This document shows, piece after piece, positions 31,000-39,654 of a stretch of 64,000 bases of DNA; positions within the stretch are counted from its first letter, which is position 1; every line of letters starts with the position of its first letter. The position numbers and the translations under genes were made by a program. The DNA comes from Stutzerimonas kunmingensis (GTDB lineage Bacteria; Pseudomonadota; Gammaproteobacteria; Pseudomonadales; Pseudomonadaceae), in contig NZ_CP090366.1 in assembly GCF_021432085.1 (NCBI RefSeq), positions 3,658,001 through 3,722,000 on the forward strand, given 5' to 3'. The notes under the pieces are model-generated. The model worked only from the letters and a program-made list of their open reading frames with translations, ran no database searches and had not been told where the DNA came from.

Positions 31000-31305
31000 T
31001 CACCACTGGGACCGCATGCCGACCGGCACGCGCAACGGCTCGCGGACGCCCTCCGCAAGACCGCACATCTCGTCGTACGGTGATTGCTGCACCAGATAAA
31101 AGGGCAGCTCCGGTAGCTCGCGTAACAGATCACGAGCGTGCTCGACGGACCGCAGACGCCACACATCGCCGCGCGCGTCGATCAGACTATGGCGCTGACC
31201 CTGCAGGTAGATGTCGAGAAGATAGATGCCGCCCTCGAGCGAAATCAGCTCGAGGGCGTCGATACGCCCAGCGTGGGCATGAGTGGCGAGATTCTGAAGG
31301 TTCAT
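31000..31305 (-). CDS. DUF6482 family protein (101 aa)
   Basis: A small soluble protein, MNLQNLATHAHAGRIDALELISLEGG, with VWRLRSVEHARDLLRELPELPFYLVQQSPYDEMCG. This looks like the DUF6482 family found mainly in pseudomonads; function unknown. It is the first gene of the operon leading into the photolyase (58-base gap). Its upstream region carries the long inverted repeat at 31321-31370. The ribosome binding site is weak (GGGCAAG). Confidence 0.75.
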   Translation of the reverse strand: MNLQNLATHAHAGRIDALELISLEGGIYLLDIYLQGQRHSLIDARGDVWRLRSVEHARDLLRELPELPFYLVQQSPYDEMCGLAEGVREPLRVPVGMRSQW

Positions 31306-31320
31306 GGCGCTTGCCCATTT

Positions 31321-31370
31321 GAAAAGCAGTACAGAATATTTAACAAAAAACCAATTCTGTACAGCTTTTC
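31321..31370. promoter_or_regulatory. 16-bp inverted repeat with TGTACA core, candidate LitR-type operator
   Basis: Arms GAAAAGCAGTACAGAA and TTCTGTACAGCTTTTC pair with one mismatch around an 18-base AT-rich spacer. The repeat ends 15 bases before the DUF6482 start. TGTACA at 31358-31363 lies 12 bases from TTAACA (31340-31345), close to the T(G/A)TACA-N12-TGTA(C/T)A site I recall for P. putida class II LitR light regulators. A terminator role for the upstream yqhA-like gene is possible, but no T-run follows the stem. Confidence 0.5.
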
Positions 31371-31395
31371 AGGTTTAGCACCTGCGGAGGGACGA

Positions 31396-31884
31396 TCAGT
31401 GCTTGGTGAGCTTGTCGAGATAGCCCATGGCGAACGCCGAGACCACGAAGGTCAGGTGGATGATCACGTACCACATCAGCTTTTCGCTATCGAGCTGCTG
31501 GGCATCCATGAACATGCGTAGCAGGTGAATCGACGAGATTGCGACGATGGAGGCAGCGACCTTCATCTTCAGCGATCCGGAATCCATCTTGCCGAGCCAG
31601 TCGAGCTTTTCCTTGCCTTCCTCGATATCGAGCTGAGAAACGAAGTTCTCGTAGCCGGAGATCATCACCATCACCAGCAGCCCGCCAACCAGCGCCATGT
31701 CGATCAGCGACAGGAGCTTGAGAATCAGCTCGGCCTCACTGAGCGCGAGAATCGCCGGGAGGATATGGAAGATTTCCTGAAAGAACTTGATCGCCAGCGC
31801 CAGCAGCGCGAACGCCAGACCGAAATAGATGGGCGCCAGCAGCCAGCGGGCAGCGTACATGGCATTTTCGAGGATGCGCTCCAT
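31396..31884 (-). CDS. YqhA/UPF0114 (TIGR00645) inner-membrane protein
   Basis: A 162-aa protein with four membrane segments (about 13-35, 55-77, 108-125 and 137-155). The signatures [23 protein letters not shown] and [18 protein letters not shown], then [25 protein letters not shown], are diagnostic of TIGR00645. Function unknown. Its position corresponds to PA4574. It has its own gap of about 165 bases upstream. Confidence 0.9.
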   Translation of the reverse strand: MERILENAMYAARWLLAPIYFGLAFALLALAIKFFQEIFHILPAILALSEAELILKLLSLIDMALVGGLLVMVMISGYENFVSQLDIEEGKEKLDWLGKMDSGSLKMKVAASIVAISSIHLLRMFMDAQQLDSEKLMWYVIIHLTFVVSAFAMGYLDKLTKH

Positions 31885-32050
31885 GAGGTCTCACAGCAGA
31901 AAATGAGGAAGGCGCGAGTATACGCAGCCGCGCCGAGCGCACCAAGGCAGGCCAAGGTGCGTTTGGCGCATGTGGATAAGAAATTCATCGGCTCCGGTGA
32001 GGCGCCGCTGCAGCCAGCCAGAAACGCGAACGGTTTGCAATGAGGCACGC

Positions 32051-32386
32051 TTAGGGGCGCGACTCCCAGCCACCGAGAAAGCGCGCCTGGTTGGCGTTCA
32101 CTCGACGCAGCTCAGCCTGCATGTGCAACTGCCAGATGGACGGGTCATCGGATTCGCAGTAGCCCTGCCCCATCAGGTTGTCGGCGATCGCCGCCAGGAC
32201 CGATTCGGCCATCGCAGGCCCATGGAATGGGCCCTGGACCTTGATTGCCGTGGGCTGCCCGTCTGCAAGTCCAGCCGCACAGAGCAATGTCCACAGCCCA
32301 TTGCCGCCGGCAAGCGGGCGTATGACGCATTCGATTCGGGTAACCAGGCCCAGGCACTGGCGGTTCAGACAAAGATTGTGTGGCAT
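32051..32386 (-). CDS. conserved hypothetical protein, PA4575-like (111 aa)
   Basis: The start at 32386 (MPHNLCLNRQCLGLVTRIECVIRPL) gives a 111-aa soluble protein with a Cys pair near the N-terminus and ADNLMGQGYCESDDPSIWQLHMQAELRRV in the middle, ending FLGGWESRP. The longer frame to 32677 has no similar look and would run into the protease gene. It sits between the YqhA-like gene and the Lon-like protease, as PA4575 does in P. aeruginosa by memory. No function can be read. Confidence 0.65.
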   Translation of the reverse strand: MPHNLCLNRQCLGLVTRIECVIRPLAGGNGLWTLLCAAGLADGQPTAIKVQGPFHGPAMAESVLAAIADNLMGQGYCESDDPSIWQLHMQAELRRVNANQARFLGGWESRP

Positions 32387-32561
32387 GACGGCAGTCCTCG
32401 CGTCGGGCCGACGCGGGAACATCCTGTGCGGATGTAGCGCGAGAGCCTGTTTATCCCCTGAAGCTGTGGATAATCCTGTGGATGGAGGGTGGATGCCCTC
32501 CTCCACTGCAGACCCGCCGCGCGCGCTATCGTTCCGTTCAAAAACCGCACAATGGCGAGCG

Positions 32562-35000
32562 TTACTTGCTCCCCTCGGACTCGGACGCTCCTTGCTCCGC
32601 TTGTGCCGGCTCGCTCTTGCCTTCTTCCTCAAGCTCGATCTCGGCAATGTCGCGCAACCGCTCGACCACCCGGGCATTCACGCTGCCCTTGGGGAAATGG
32701 CCCTGCTCGTTGGTTGTACCCACATCTTCACCGACCAGCAGCGACAACGCTTCGTCCACCTGCCTGACAGCATAGACGTGGAACTGCTGCTGGCGTACGG
32801 CCTCCAGCACGCGTTCGTCGAGCATCAGCGTGGTGACATTGGCGAAGGGAATGATTACCCCCTGCTCGCCGGTCAGCCCGCGTGCCTCGCACAGGCGGAA
32901 AAAGCCCTCGATCTTCTCGTTGACCCCGCCGACCGCCTGCACTTCACCGAACTGGTTGATCGAGCCGGTGATGGCGAAGCATTGCTTGAGCGGCGTGCGT
33001 GAGAGCGCCGAGATCAGCGCGCAGCACTCACCCAGCGAGGCACTGTCACCGTCGACGTAGCCGTAGGACTGCTCGAGCGCGATGCTTGCCGAGATTTCCA
33101 GCGGAAACTCTTGGGCGTAGCGGCTGCCGAGGTAGCCGGTGAGGATCATCACGCCCTTGGAGTGAATCGGTTGACCGAGATTGACCTCGCGCTCGATGTC
33201 GACGATCCCCGAACCACCGGGATAGACGGTGGCAGAGATGCGCGCCGGCATGCCGAATGCCGAGTCGCCGACTTCCAGTACGGTCAGCCCGTTGCACTTG
33301 CCGATCGCCGCACCTTCGCTGTCGATCAGAATCACTCCGGCCAGGATGTCTTCGAGAATCCTCGCCGAGACGCGACCGGTGCGCGTGGCCTTGGCCTTCA
33401 GTGCACGCTCGATATGGCCGACATCGGTAACCTCATCCTTGGCCAGCTGGCGGATGAAATCAGCCTCGCTGACCAGCTGGAACAGATCGCCGATACGCGC
33501 CGACAGCCGCCCCTGATGCTCGGCCAGGCGTGCACTGTAGGTCGCCAGACGGGCGACGGCCGCGGCAGTAAGCGGTGCCATGCCCTCTTCCGAGGTACGG
33601 GTCTTCATCAGTTGGGCGAACTGCTCGAGGCTATCCTCGGCCAGCGGGATGTCCTCGTCGAAATCGACCAGCACGCGGAACATCTCCTGGAAGTCCGGAT
33701 CCAGATCCTGCAGCGTGTAATAGAGCTGGCGCGAACCGATGATGATGACCTTCACGTGCAGCGGAATGACCTGCGGCGTCAGCGTCACGGTGGCCAGGCG
33801 GCCGAGCTCGGCGAGTGGCGATTCCATCTTCAGCTTGCGCGATTGCAGGGCGCGCTTGAGCGCTTCCCAGACGAAGGGCTCGCTGAGCAGCTTTTCCGCC
33901 TCCAGCATCAGGAAGCCGCCGTTGGCGCGGTGCAGCGCACCTGGACGCAACTGGCGATAGCTGGTGTAGAGTGCGCCCTGATCGGTGTTGTACTCGATGC
34001 GACCGAACAGATTGTCGTAGGTCGGGTGCGGCTCGAACACCACCGGCGCGCCACCATCAACCGGGTGACCGACCACTAGGCTCGGGCTGTATTGCTCTTC
34101 CAGCAATACACGGTTCTGCGCTTCCGGACGGTTTTCGTCCACCAGCTGCTCGACCACAGTCTTCAGCAGATTGACCTGCACGGCCTGCAGGTACGCTTCG
34201 ATACCGGCGTTCTCCGCATACTTCTCCGACAACGGTGCCAGCAGCGGCTGCAGTGCCTGGCTGATGGTCTCGTCATTGAGCTGGCGCAGCTGGTTGGTCG
34301 ACTCGCGCTTCCACTGCGGCAAGCTGGCGAGCTCCTCGTTCAGACGCACTTCCAGCCCGGAAATGTCTTCGTGATAACGCTCGCGCTCGGCTTCGGGCAG
34401 CTGGGCGAACTCGGTTTCGTCCAGCGCCTTGCCTTCCTTCATGGGCGTGAAGGCGATATTGGTGCTGTCGCGATAGAGAGCGATCTCCTTTTCCAGGGCG
34501 AGCTTCTCGATCACATCCAGCGCCTTGTCGTAGCGCTGATTGAAGCCGCGGTCGATGGCGCTCTTCTTCTGCTGGAAACTCGGATGCTCGAATACCGCCG
34601 GAAAGGTCGCCAGCAGGTTGTCGATCAACTGATTGATATCGGCGATGAACGCCGTTGCGCCGCCGTGAGGCAACTCCAGCACACGCGGCTCGCGAGGCTC
34701 GTCGAAGTTGTTCACGTAAACCCAGTCCGACGGCGTATCCAGACGCTTGCCTTCGGCCTTGAGGTAGCGCCGTACGAACGAGAAGCGTCCGGTGCCCGGC
34801 TCTCCCATCACGTAGACGTTGTATCCCGGACGCGGCATGGCCACGCCGAACTGCAGCGCCTCGACCGCGCGCTCCTGGCCGAGCACACCGAGAAACGGCT
34901 CCAGTTCAGAGGTGTCGTTGAAGTTGAATTGGCTGGGCTCGAAGGGACGGGTCAGCGCATCGGGTGCCAGGCGCAAGCCGGCAGCGACAGTTTCAGGCAT
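32562..35000 (-). CDS. ATP-dependent protease, LonB-like (AAA plus Lon protease domain)
   Basis: An 812-aa protein. N-terminal AAA+ ATPase with Walker A-like GEPGTGRFSF (about 73-82), a variant in which GKS/T is replaced by GRF. Helical insert with a coiled coil (about 170-260). The C-terminal Lon protease domain holds the Ser-Lys dyad S653 (DGDSASLGECC) and K696 (GVNEKIEGFF), 43 residues apart as in E. coli Lon. This is the LonB/YcbZ-type family, not classical Lon. ATG 35000 with AGGA upstream is chosen over 35048. Corresponds to PA4576 by position. Confidence 0.88.
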   Translation of the reverse strand: MPETVAAGLRLAPDALTRPFEPSQFNFNDTSELEPFLGVLGQERAVEALQFGVAMPRPGYNVYVMGEPGTGRFSFVRRYLKAEGKRLDTPSDWVYVNNFDEPREPRVLELPHGGATAFIADINQLIDNLLATFPAVFEHPSFQQKKSAIDRGFNQRYDKALDVIEKLALEKEIALYRDSTNIAFTPMKEGKALDETEFAQLPEAERERYHEDISGLEVRLNEELASLPQWKRESTNQLRQLNDETISQALQPLLAPLSEKYAENAGIEAYLQAVQVNLLKTVVEQLVDENRPEAQNRVLLEEQYSPSLVVGHPVDGGAPVVFEPHPTYDNLFGRIEYNTDQGALYTSYRQLRPGALHRANGGFLMLEAEKLLSEPFVWEALKRALQSRKLKMESPLAELGRLATVTLTPQVIPLHVKVIIIGSRQLYYTLQDLDPDFQEMFRVLVDFDEDIPLAEDSLEQFAQLMKTRTSEEGMAPLTAAAVARLATYSARLAEHQGRLSARIGDLFQLVSEADFIRQLAKDEVTDVGHIERALKAKATRTGRVSARILEDILAGVILIDSEGAAIGKCNGLTVLEVGDSAFGMPARISATVYPGGSGIVDIEREVNLGQPIHSKGVMILTGYLGSRYAQEFPLEISASIALEQSYGYVDGDSASLGECCALISALSRTPLKQCFAITGSINQFGEVQAVGGVNEKIEGFFRLCEARGLTGEQGVIIPFANVTTLMLDERVLEAVRQQQFHVYAVRQVDEALSLLVGEDVGTTNEQGHFPKGSVNARVVERLRDIAEIELEEEGKSEPAQAEQGASESEGSK

Positions 35001-35203
35001 CGGGAATCCTTGCTGGGGTGGCTCGTTGGCCACGATTGATGCCGTCATTCTGGCGCTGCGCCGGTCGCGCCGCAAGGCTGATACCCGGCTAACCCAGCCT
35101 CGCCACGACGCTGCATAGCCGAGGCACATGGATGGAAATCGCGAGCCGACTGCGAATCGACACAAGCAGAAACATTTCGTCGCGCCCACTACGCCCGACC
35201 GCC

Positions 35204-35217
35204 TTGATGCAGGTCAA
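35204..35217. promoter_or_regulatory. ANR/Dnr (FNR-type) box upstream of ccpA
   Basis: TTGATGCAGGTCAA matches TTGAT-N4-ATCAA with one change. It is embedded in a longer dyad, since GACCGC lies just left and GCGGTC just right. The centre is about 66 bases before the ccpA ATG, suitable for oxygen-responsive activation. Confidence 0.8.
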
Positions 35218-35276
35218 GCGGTCGCTTGACGAAAAGGCGCCTCCTAGAGCCAGCCAACACAAAAGGAGCTTCCGTG

Positions 35277-36305
35277 ATGCGCCCCTCTATTCCGCTATTG
35301 CTTAGCAGCCTACTAATGACCAGCGCAGCGAACGCAGATGAGCTGCGTGAGCGCGCCAACGCGATGTTCAAACCGATTCCCGACAAGGTCACCGAGGTCC
35401 GCGGTCAGAAGGTCAGCGAAGATCAGGCAATGCTCGGTCACAAGCTCTGGTTCGACCCGCGCCTGTCCAGCAGTCACGTCATCAGCTGCAACACCTGCCA
35501 CAACCTGAGCATCGGCGGCAGCGACAACGTGCCAACCTCGATCGGTCACGGCTGGCAGAAGGGCCCGCGCAACTCGCCCACCGTGCTGAACGCCGTATTC
35601 AACGCCGCGCAGTTCTGGGACGGACGCGCCAAGGATCTGCAGGAACAGGCCAAGGGCCCGGTCCAGGCAAGCGTGGAAATGAACAGTACGCCCGAGCGTG
35701 TCGTCTCGACGCTGCAGAGCATTCCGGAGTACGCCGCCGAGTTCAAGAAGGCCTTCCCCAACGACAAGGAGCCGGTCAGTTTCGACAACATGGCCTACGC
35801 CCTGGAAGCCTTCGAAGTCAGCCTGACCACGCCGAACTCGCCGTTCGACCGCTTCCTCAAGGGTGAGGACGGGGCGCTGGACGACAAGCAGAAGCAGGGT
35901 CTCGCCCTGTTCATGGACGCCGGCTGCTCTTCCTGCCACAACGGCGTCAACCTTGGTGGCCAGGGTTACTTTCCCTTCGGCGTGATCAAGAAGCCCGGAG
36001 CCGAAGTGCTGCCGACCGGCGACAAGGGTCGCTTCGCGGTGACCAATACCGCCAGCGACGAGTACGTCTTCCGTGCCGCGCCGCTGCGCAATGTCGCGTT
36101 GACCCCGCCTTACTTCCACAGCGGTGAGGTCTGGGAGCTCGAACAGGCCGTTGCCATCATGGGTGACAGCCAACTGGGCCGTAAACTGGACAAGGACGAA
36201 GTCAGCGCGATAACCGCGTTCCTGCACAGCGTGACCGGCGAGCAGCCGCAAGTCGCCTATCCGGTACTTCCCGCCAGCACCGCGAACACTCCGAAGCCAG
36301 AGTGA
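35277..36305 (+). CDS. ccpA: di-haem cytochrome c peroxidase
   Basis: A 342-aa periplasmic enzyme reducing hydrogen peroxide with electrons from cytochrome c or azurin. The signal peptide is MRPSIPLLLSSLLMTSAANA, cut before DELRER. Two CxxCH haem sites, CNTCH (N-terminal, peroxidatic) and CSSCH (C-terminal, electron transfer), are separated by about 150 residues as expected. AAGGAG stands upstream; GTG 35274 is an alternative start. The ANR-type box upstream fits known low-oxygen induction of this gene in pseudomonads. Confidence 0.94.
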   Translation: MRPSIPLLLSSLLMTSAANADELRERANAMFKPIPDKVTEVRGQKVSEDQAMLGHKLWFDPRLSSSHVISCNTCHNLSIGGSDNVPTSIGHGWQKGPRNSPTVLNAVFNAAQFWDGRAKDLQEQAKGPVQASVEMNSTPERVVSTLQSIPEYAAEFKKAFPNDKEPVSFDNMAYALEAFEVSLTTPNSPFDRFLKGEDGALDDKQKQGLALFMDAGCSSCHNGVNLGGQGYFPFGVIKKPGAEVLPTGDKGRFAVTNTASDEYVFRAAPLRNVALTPPYFHSGEVWELEQAVAIMGDSQLGRKLDKDEVSAITAFLHSVTGEQPQVAYPVLPASTANTPKPE

Positions 36306-36312
36306 TCGCTCC

Positions 36313-36343
36313 CCGTTACCCGGCGCCAGCCGCCGGGTAACGG
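36313..36343. terminator. strong hairpin between convergent ccpA and mscL
   Basis: CGTTACCCGGCG-CCAGC-CGCCGGGTAACG is a perfect 12-bp stem (13 with the flanking C-G pair) in a 46-base convergent gap. It has no T-tract, so it probably blocks RNA decay or read-through in both directions. Confidence 0.65.
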
Positions 36344-36351
36344 CCCCCGTT

Positions 36352-36762
36352 TCAGCTTCCCCTCTGCTCCTTGAGCAGGTCGCGTATCTCGGTCAGCAAC
36401 AACTCTTCCTTGGAGGGCGCTGGCGGCGCAGATGGCGCCTCGGCTTCCTTGCGCTTGAGATGGTTGATCGCCTTGATCGCCATGAAGATGGCGAAGGCGA
36501 TGATCACGAAATCCACCACGGTCTGAATGAATGCACCGTACCGCAACACCACCGCTGGGGCCTCGCCGACGGCGTCCTTGAGCACTATCGCCAGATCCGA
36601 GAAGTCCACCCCGCCGATCAGCAGCCCCAGCGGCGGCATGATCACCCCGTCGACGAACGACGACACAATCTTGCCGAACGCAGCGCCGATGACGATACCC
36701 ACGGCCATGTCGACGACATTTCCCCGCACGGCAAACGCCTTGAATTCGTTGATCAGACTCAT
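36352..36762 (-). CDS. mscL: large-conductance mechanosensitive channel
   Basis: A 136-aa protein with two membrane helices. The first carries [20 protein letters not shown], the pore-lining TM1; the second is [16 protein letters not shown]. The C-terminal cytoplasmic bundle is [12 protein letters not shown]. MscL opens under osmotic downshock to release solutes. ATG 36762 has AAGGAAAA upstream; the frame to 36867 is longer without support. Convergent with ccpA. Confidence 0.96.
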   Translation of the reverse strand: MSLINEFKAFAVRGNVVDMAVGIVIGAAFGKIVSSFVDGVIMPPLGLLIGGVDFSDLAIVLKDAVGEAPAVVLRYGAFIQTVVDFVIIAFAIFMAIKAINHLKRKEAEAPSAPPAPSKEELLLTEIRDLLKEQRGS

Positions 36763-36985
36763 ACGTAGATTTTCCTTTAGTGGATGACCGGGCCGCCCGC
36801 CATGCCCCCGCGGACATGGCGGTGAACGCCGTGGTAGAGCATAGGCGAGCTTGCCGGCGCAGGCCACGACAGAACGCCTTTCATCGACCGGTTATTGCGA
36901 ATGAGGTTCGCTTGATCGCCGTCAACCGGTTCTCGGAGGAAGGAGACTAAGGTGAACGCCTTCCTGACAAACCGGAGCGGTTTCC

Positions 36986-37255
36986 ATGCACGTCGAACAT
37001 CACCCACTGATCAAGGATTTCCCTGAGAAACGCGAGCAGTTGCAGAAACTGCGTCAGGAAGATCCGGCCTTCGCCCGCAAAGCGGATGAATACGAAGCGC
37101 TGGACAAGCGCATCTGCCGCGTCGAAGACGGTGTCGAAACTCTAGACGACAGCGCGCTCAATGCCCTCAAGCAGGAGCGCGTGGCGATGAAGGACGACAT
37201 CGCCCGCGACATCAAGCGCGCCTCGGGCAGCTGCTGCGGCGGTTGCTGCGGCTGA
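36986..37255 (+). CDS. YdcH/DUF465-family protein with Cys-rich tail (89 aa)
   Basis: ATG 36986 has GGAG upstream. MHVEHHPLIKDFPEKREQLQKLRQEDPAFARKADEYEALDKRICRVEDG is the DUF465/YdcH helical hairpin pattern of small coiled-coil proteins. Unusually the chain ends RASGSCCGGCCG: two CC pairs around GG, not part of the family core. Such a motif could bind metal or haem, or be an anchor. It is separated from mscL by a divergent gap of about 220 bases. Function unknown. Confidence 0.8.
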   Translation: MHVEHHPLIKDFPEKREQLQKLRQEDPAFARKADEYEALDKRICRVEDGVETLDDSALNALKQERVAMKDDIARDIKRASGSCCGGCCG

Positions 37256-37274
37256 TAGCGCCTACCCGTGAAGG

Positions 37275-37297
37275 GAAGCCCGCCATGTGCGGGCTTC
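37275..37297. terminator. hairpin between YdcH-like and CopD-like genes
   Basis: GAAGCCCGC-CATGT-GCGGGCTTC is a perfect 9-bp stem in the convergent gap, followed by TTGCTG. Probably serves both directions. Confidence 0.65.
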
Positions 37298-37312
37298 TTG
37301 CTGTCTGGCCCG

Positions 37313-37747
37313 CTAGAACAATCCACCGAAGCGGAACCCGGAGCCGACCCAGACGAAGGCAACCGCAGTCAAGGTGATCAGCACGATGTGTAGCCCCAGT
37401 TGCGGCAGGCGCTGCGCATCCAGCTTGGGAATCAATGCCAGCCGCGCATGCACGCCGAGCAGCGCGGTAAATCCGAGCAGTACCAGCTTGGCTTGCACCA
37501 GATGCGCCATGGGCGACGAATCGAACCATTGCCCATGGGGCAGCCAGAGGCTGGCCAGCCAGAGCCCGCTGACGATCTGCACCAGCAGCGCAGGTATCCC
37601 GACGCGCTCGTAGAGTTGTTCGAACTGGCGTACCGGTTGCACATCGCGGCGACGCAGGGCACCCGGCAGCACACTGAACAGCAGTACCAGATGCCCGCCA
37701 ACCCAGACACTGGCGCCCAGTAGATGCAGAAACAACAGATGTCGCAT
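37313..37747 (-). CDS. CopD-like inner-membrane protein
   Basis: A 144-aa protein with four membrane segments. MRHLLFLHLLGASVWVGGHLVLLFSVLP is the CopD-type opening (His in HLLGASVWVGGHL), and LVQIVSGLWLASLW and HLVQAKLVLLGFTALLG follow. CopD-domain proteins are associated with copper handling or haem binding. Short stand-alone forms are often of unknown role. ATG 37747 is preceded by GGAG at eight bases; a GTG three codons earlier is the alternative. Confidence 0.78.
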   Translation of the reverse strand: MRHLLFLHLLGASVWVGGHLVLLFSVLPGALRRRDVQPVRQFEQLYERVGIPALLVQIVSGLWLASLWLPHGQWFDSSPMAHLVQAKLVLLGFTALLGVHARLALIPKLDAQRLPQLGLHIVLITLTAVAFVWVGSGFRFGGLF

Positions 37748-37863
37748 GGCGCTCACTCCTGTTCGATTTGTTTACAGTCTGGCCGCTGCCTCGCCGCTTG
37801 TGGCTGATCGCGATCAAGTCAGCCGTTATCATGCGACACCACCAAGCAGACCCGGAGTTTCCC

Positions 37864-39225
37864 ATGGCCAAGGCCAAGCGCATGTATGGCTGCACCGAAT
37901 GCGGCTCGACCTTCCCGAAATGGGCCGGCCAGTGCGGTGACTGTGGCGCCTGGAATACGCTGGTGGAAACGATCATCGAGGGTGCGGCACCGCCATCCGG
38001 CCGCGCAGGCTGGGCCGGGGAGCAGGCCAACATCAGGACGCTCGCCGAGGTCAGCGTCGAGGAAGTACCGCGCTTTTCCACCGCTTCCGGCGAGCTGGAT
38101 CGCGTACTCGGAGGGGGGCTGGTGGACGGCTCGGTAGTGCTGATCGGCGGTGATCCGGGTATCGGCAAGTCGACGATCCTGCTGCAGACCCTCTGCGCCA
38201 TCGCCCAGCAGTACCCGGCGCTCTACGTCACCGGTGAGGAATCCCAGCAGCAGGTCGCCATGCGTGCGCGTCGTCTGGACCTGCCGCAGGACCGGCTCAA
38301 GGTGATGACCGAGACCTGCATCGAATCAATCATCGCCACCGCGCGGCTGGAAAAGCCCAAGGTGATGGTGATCGACTCGATCCAGACCATCTTCACCGAG
38401 CAGCTGCAGTCCGCGCCGGGCGGTGTGGCTCAGGTGCGCGAGAGCGCGGCGCTGCTGGTCCGCTTCGCCAAGCAGAGCGGCACGGCGATCTTCCTCGTCG
38501 GCCACGTGACCAAGGAAGGCGCCCTCGCCGGGCCGCGTGTGCTCGAGCACATGGTCGATACGGTGCTGTATTTCGAGGGCGAGTCCGACGGTCGCCTGCG
38601 CCTCTTGCGCGCAGTGAAGAACCGCTTCGGCGCGGTCAACGAGCTCGGTGTGTTCGGCATGACCGACAAGGGTCTGAAAGAAGTCACCAACCCGTCGGCG
38701 ATCTTCCTCACCCGCGCCCAGGAAGCGGTGCCGGGCAGCGTGGTGATGGCTACCTGGGAAGGCACCCGGCCGATGCTGGTGGAGGTGCAGGCGCTGGTCG
38801 ATACCAGCCACCTGGCCAACCCGCGCCGCGTCACCCTGGGCCTCGACCAGAACCGCCTGGCCATGCTGCTGGCCGTGCTGCATCGGCATGGCAGCATTCC
38901 CACCTACGATCAGGACGTGTTCATCAACGTGGTCGGCGGCGTGAAGGTGCTGGAGACCGCGGCGGATCTGGCGCTGATGGCCGCGGTGATCTCCAGCCTG
39001 CGCAACCGGCCGCTGAATACCGATCTGCTGGTGTTCGGTGAAGTGGGCCTGTCGGGCGAGATCCGCCCGGTGCCAAGTGGTCAGGAGCGTCTGAAGGAGG
39101 CCGCCAAGCACGGCTTCAAGCGCGCCATCGTGCCCAAGGGCAATGCGCCGAAGGAAGCCCCCGCCGGTTTGCAGATCATCGCCGTGACCCGCCTGGAGCA
39201 GGCGCTCGACGCGCTGTTCGAGTGA
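37864..39225 (+). CDS. radA: DNA repair protein RadA
   Basis: A 453-aa RecA-like branch-migration ATPase acting in recombinational repair. N-terminal four-Cys zinc finger (YGCTECGSTFPKWAGQCGDC, about residues 8-28), Walker A GGDPGIGKST (about 95-104), the RadA-specific KNRFG motif (about 253) and a C-terminal Lon-like domain with GGVKVLETAADLALMAA. ATG 37864 (MAKAKRMYGC) is chosen; the frame extends to 37768 without family content. In P. aeruginosa it also neighbours mapZ. Confidence 0.95.
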   Translation: MAKAKRMYGCTECGSTFPKWAGQCGDCGAWNTLVETIIEGAAPPSGRAGWAGEQANIRTLAEVSVEEVPRFSTASGELDRVLGGGLVDGSVVLIGGDPGIGKSTILLQTLCAIAQQYPALYVTGEESQQQVAMRARRLDLPQDRLKVMTETCIESIIATARLEKPKVMVIDSIQTIFTEQLQSAPGGVAQVRESAALLVRFAKQSGTAIFLVGHVTKEGALAGPRVLEHMVDTVLYFEGESDGRLRLLRAVKNRFGAVNELGVFGMTDKGLKEVTNPSAIFLTRAQEAVPGSVVMATWEGTRPMLVEVQALVDTSHLANPRRVTLGLDQNRLAMLLAVLHRHGSIPTYDQDVFINVVGGVKVLETAADLALMAAVISSLRNRPLNTDLLVFGEVGLSGEIRPVPSGQERLKEAAKHGFKRAIVPKGNAPKEAPAGLQIIAVTRLEQALDALFE

Positions 39226-39228
39226 TCG

Positions 39229-39597
39229 TTACTGGCCGCCAAGTGCGGCCAGCTCGCGTTCCAGCAGTGCCTCGTCGCCGAGGTTGAGTTCGACCAGGCG
39301 CCGCAGGTGGGCGATCGAGTCGAGATCGATATGCTGGCAGACGAAGCCGATCAGATCGCCCTCTTCATGGGTCATCGCCACCTCCATGCGCACCTCGGCA
39401 TCATCGGCCAGGCGCACCCGCGCTTCGAACGGCTGTTCAGCATCGGCATCCCAGCCTTCCGGGCGGCGAACCAGCAGGCCTTTCAGGGACAGGTCATGCA
39501 GCTCGACCGGCCAGCGCCGGTCGCCCTGCACCAACTCAGTGGCGGCATCGAACTCGATACGCTGGAAGCGCCGGCGATCACTGGGGGAATCAGTCAT
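39229..39597 (-). CDS. mapZ: PilZ-domain c-di-GMP effector MapZ
   Basis: A 122-aa single PilZ-domain protein. The c-di-GMP-binding signature RRRFQR (residues 8-13) and the second motif DLSLKGLLV are present. The tail [29 protein letters not shown] closely matches P. aeruginosa PA4608 as I remember it. PA4608/MapZ binds the chemotaxis methyltransferase CheR1 in a c-di-GMP-dependent way and changes flagellar switching. ATG 39597 with GGAG upstream is chosen. Convergent with radA, three bases apart. Confidence 0.88.
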   Translation of the reverse strand: MTDSPSDRRRFQRIEFDAATELVQGDRRWPVELHDLSLKGLLVRRPEGWDADAEQPFEARVRLADDAEVRMEVAMTHEEGDLIGFVCQHIDLDSIAHLRRLVELNLGDEALLERELAALGGQ

Positions 39598-39654
39598 GAA
39601 CATCACTCCGCGGTGTCTGAATTCACTATAGGACAACAACTCTCGACATCGCCG

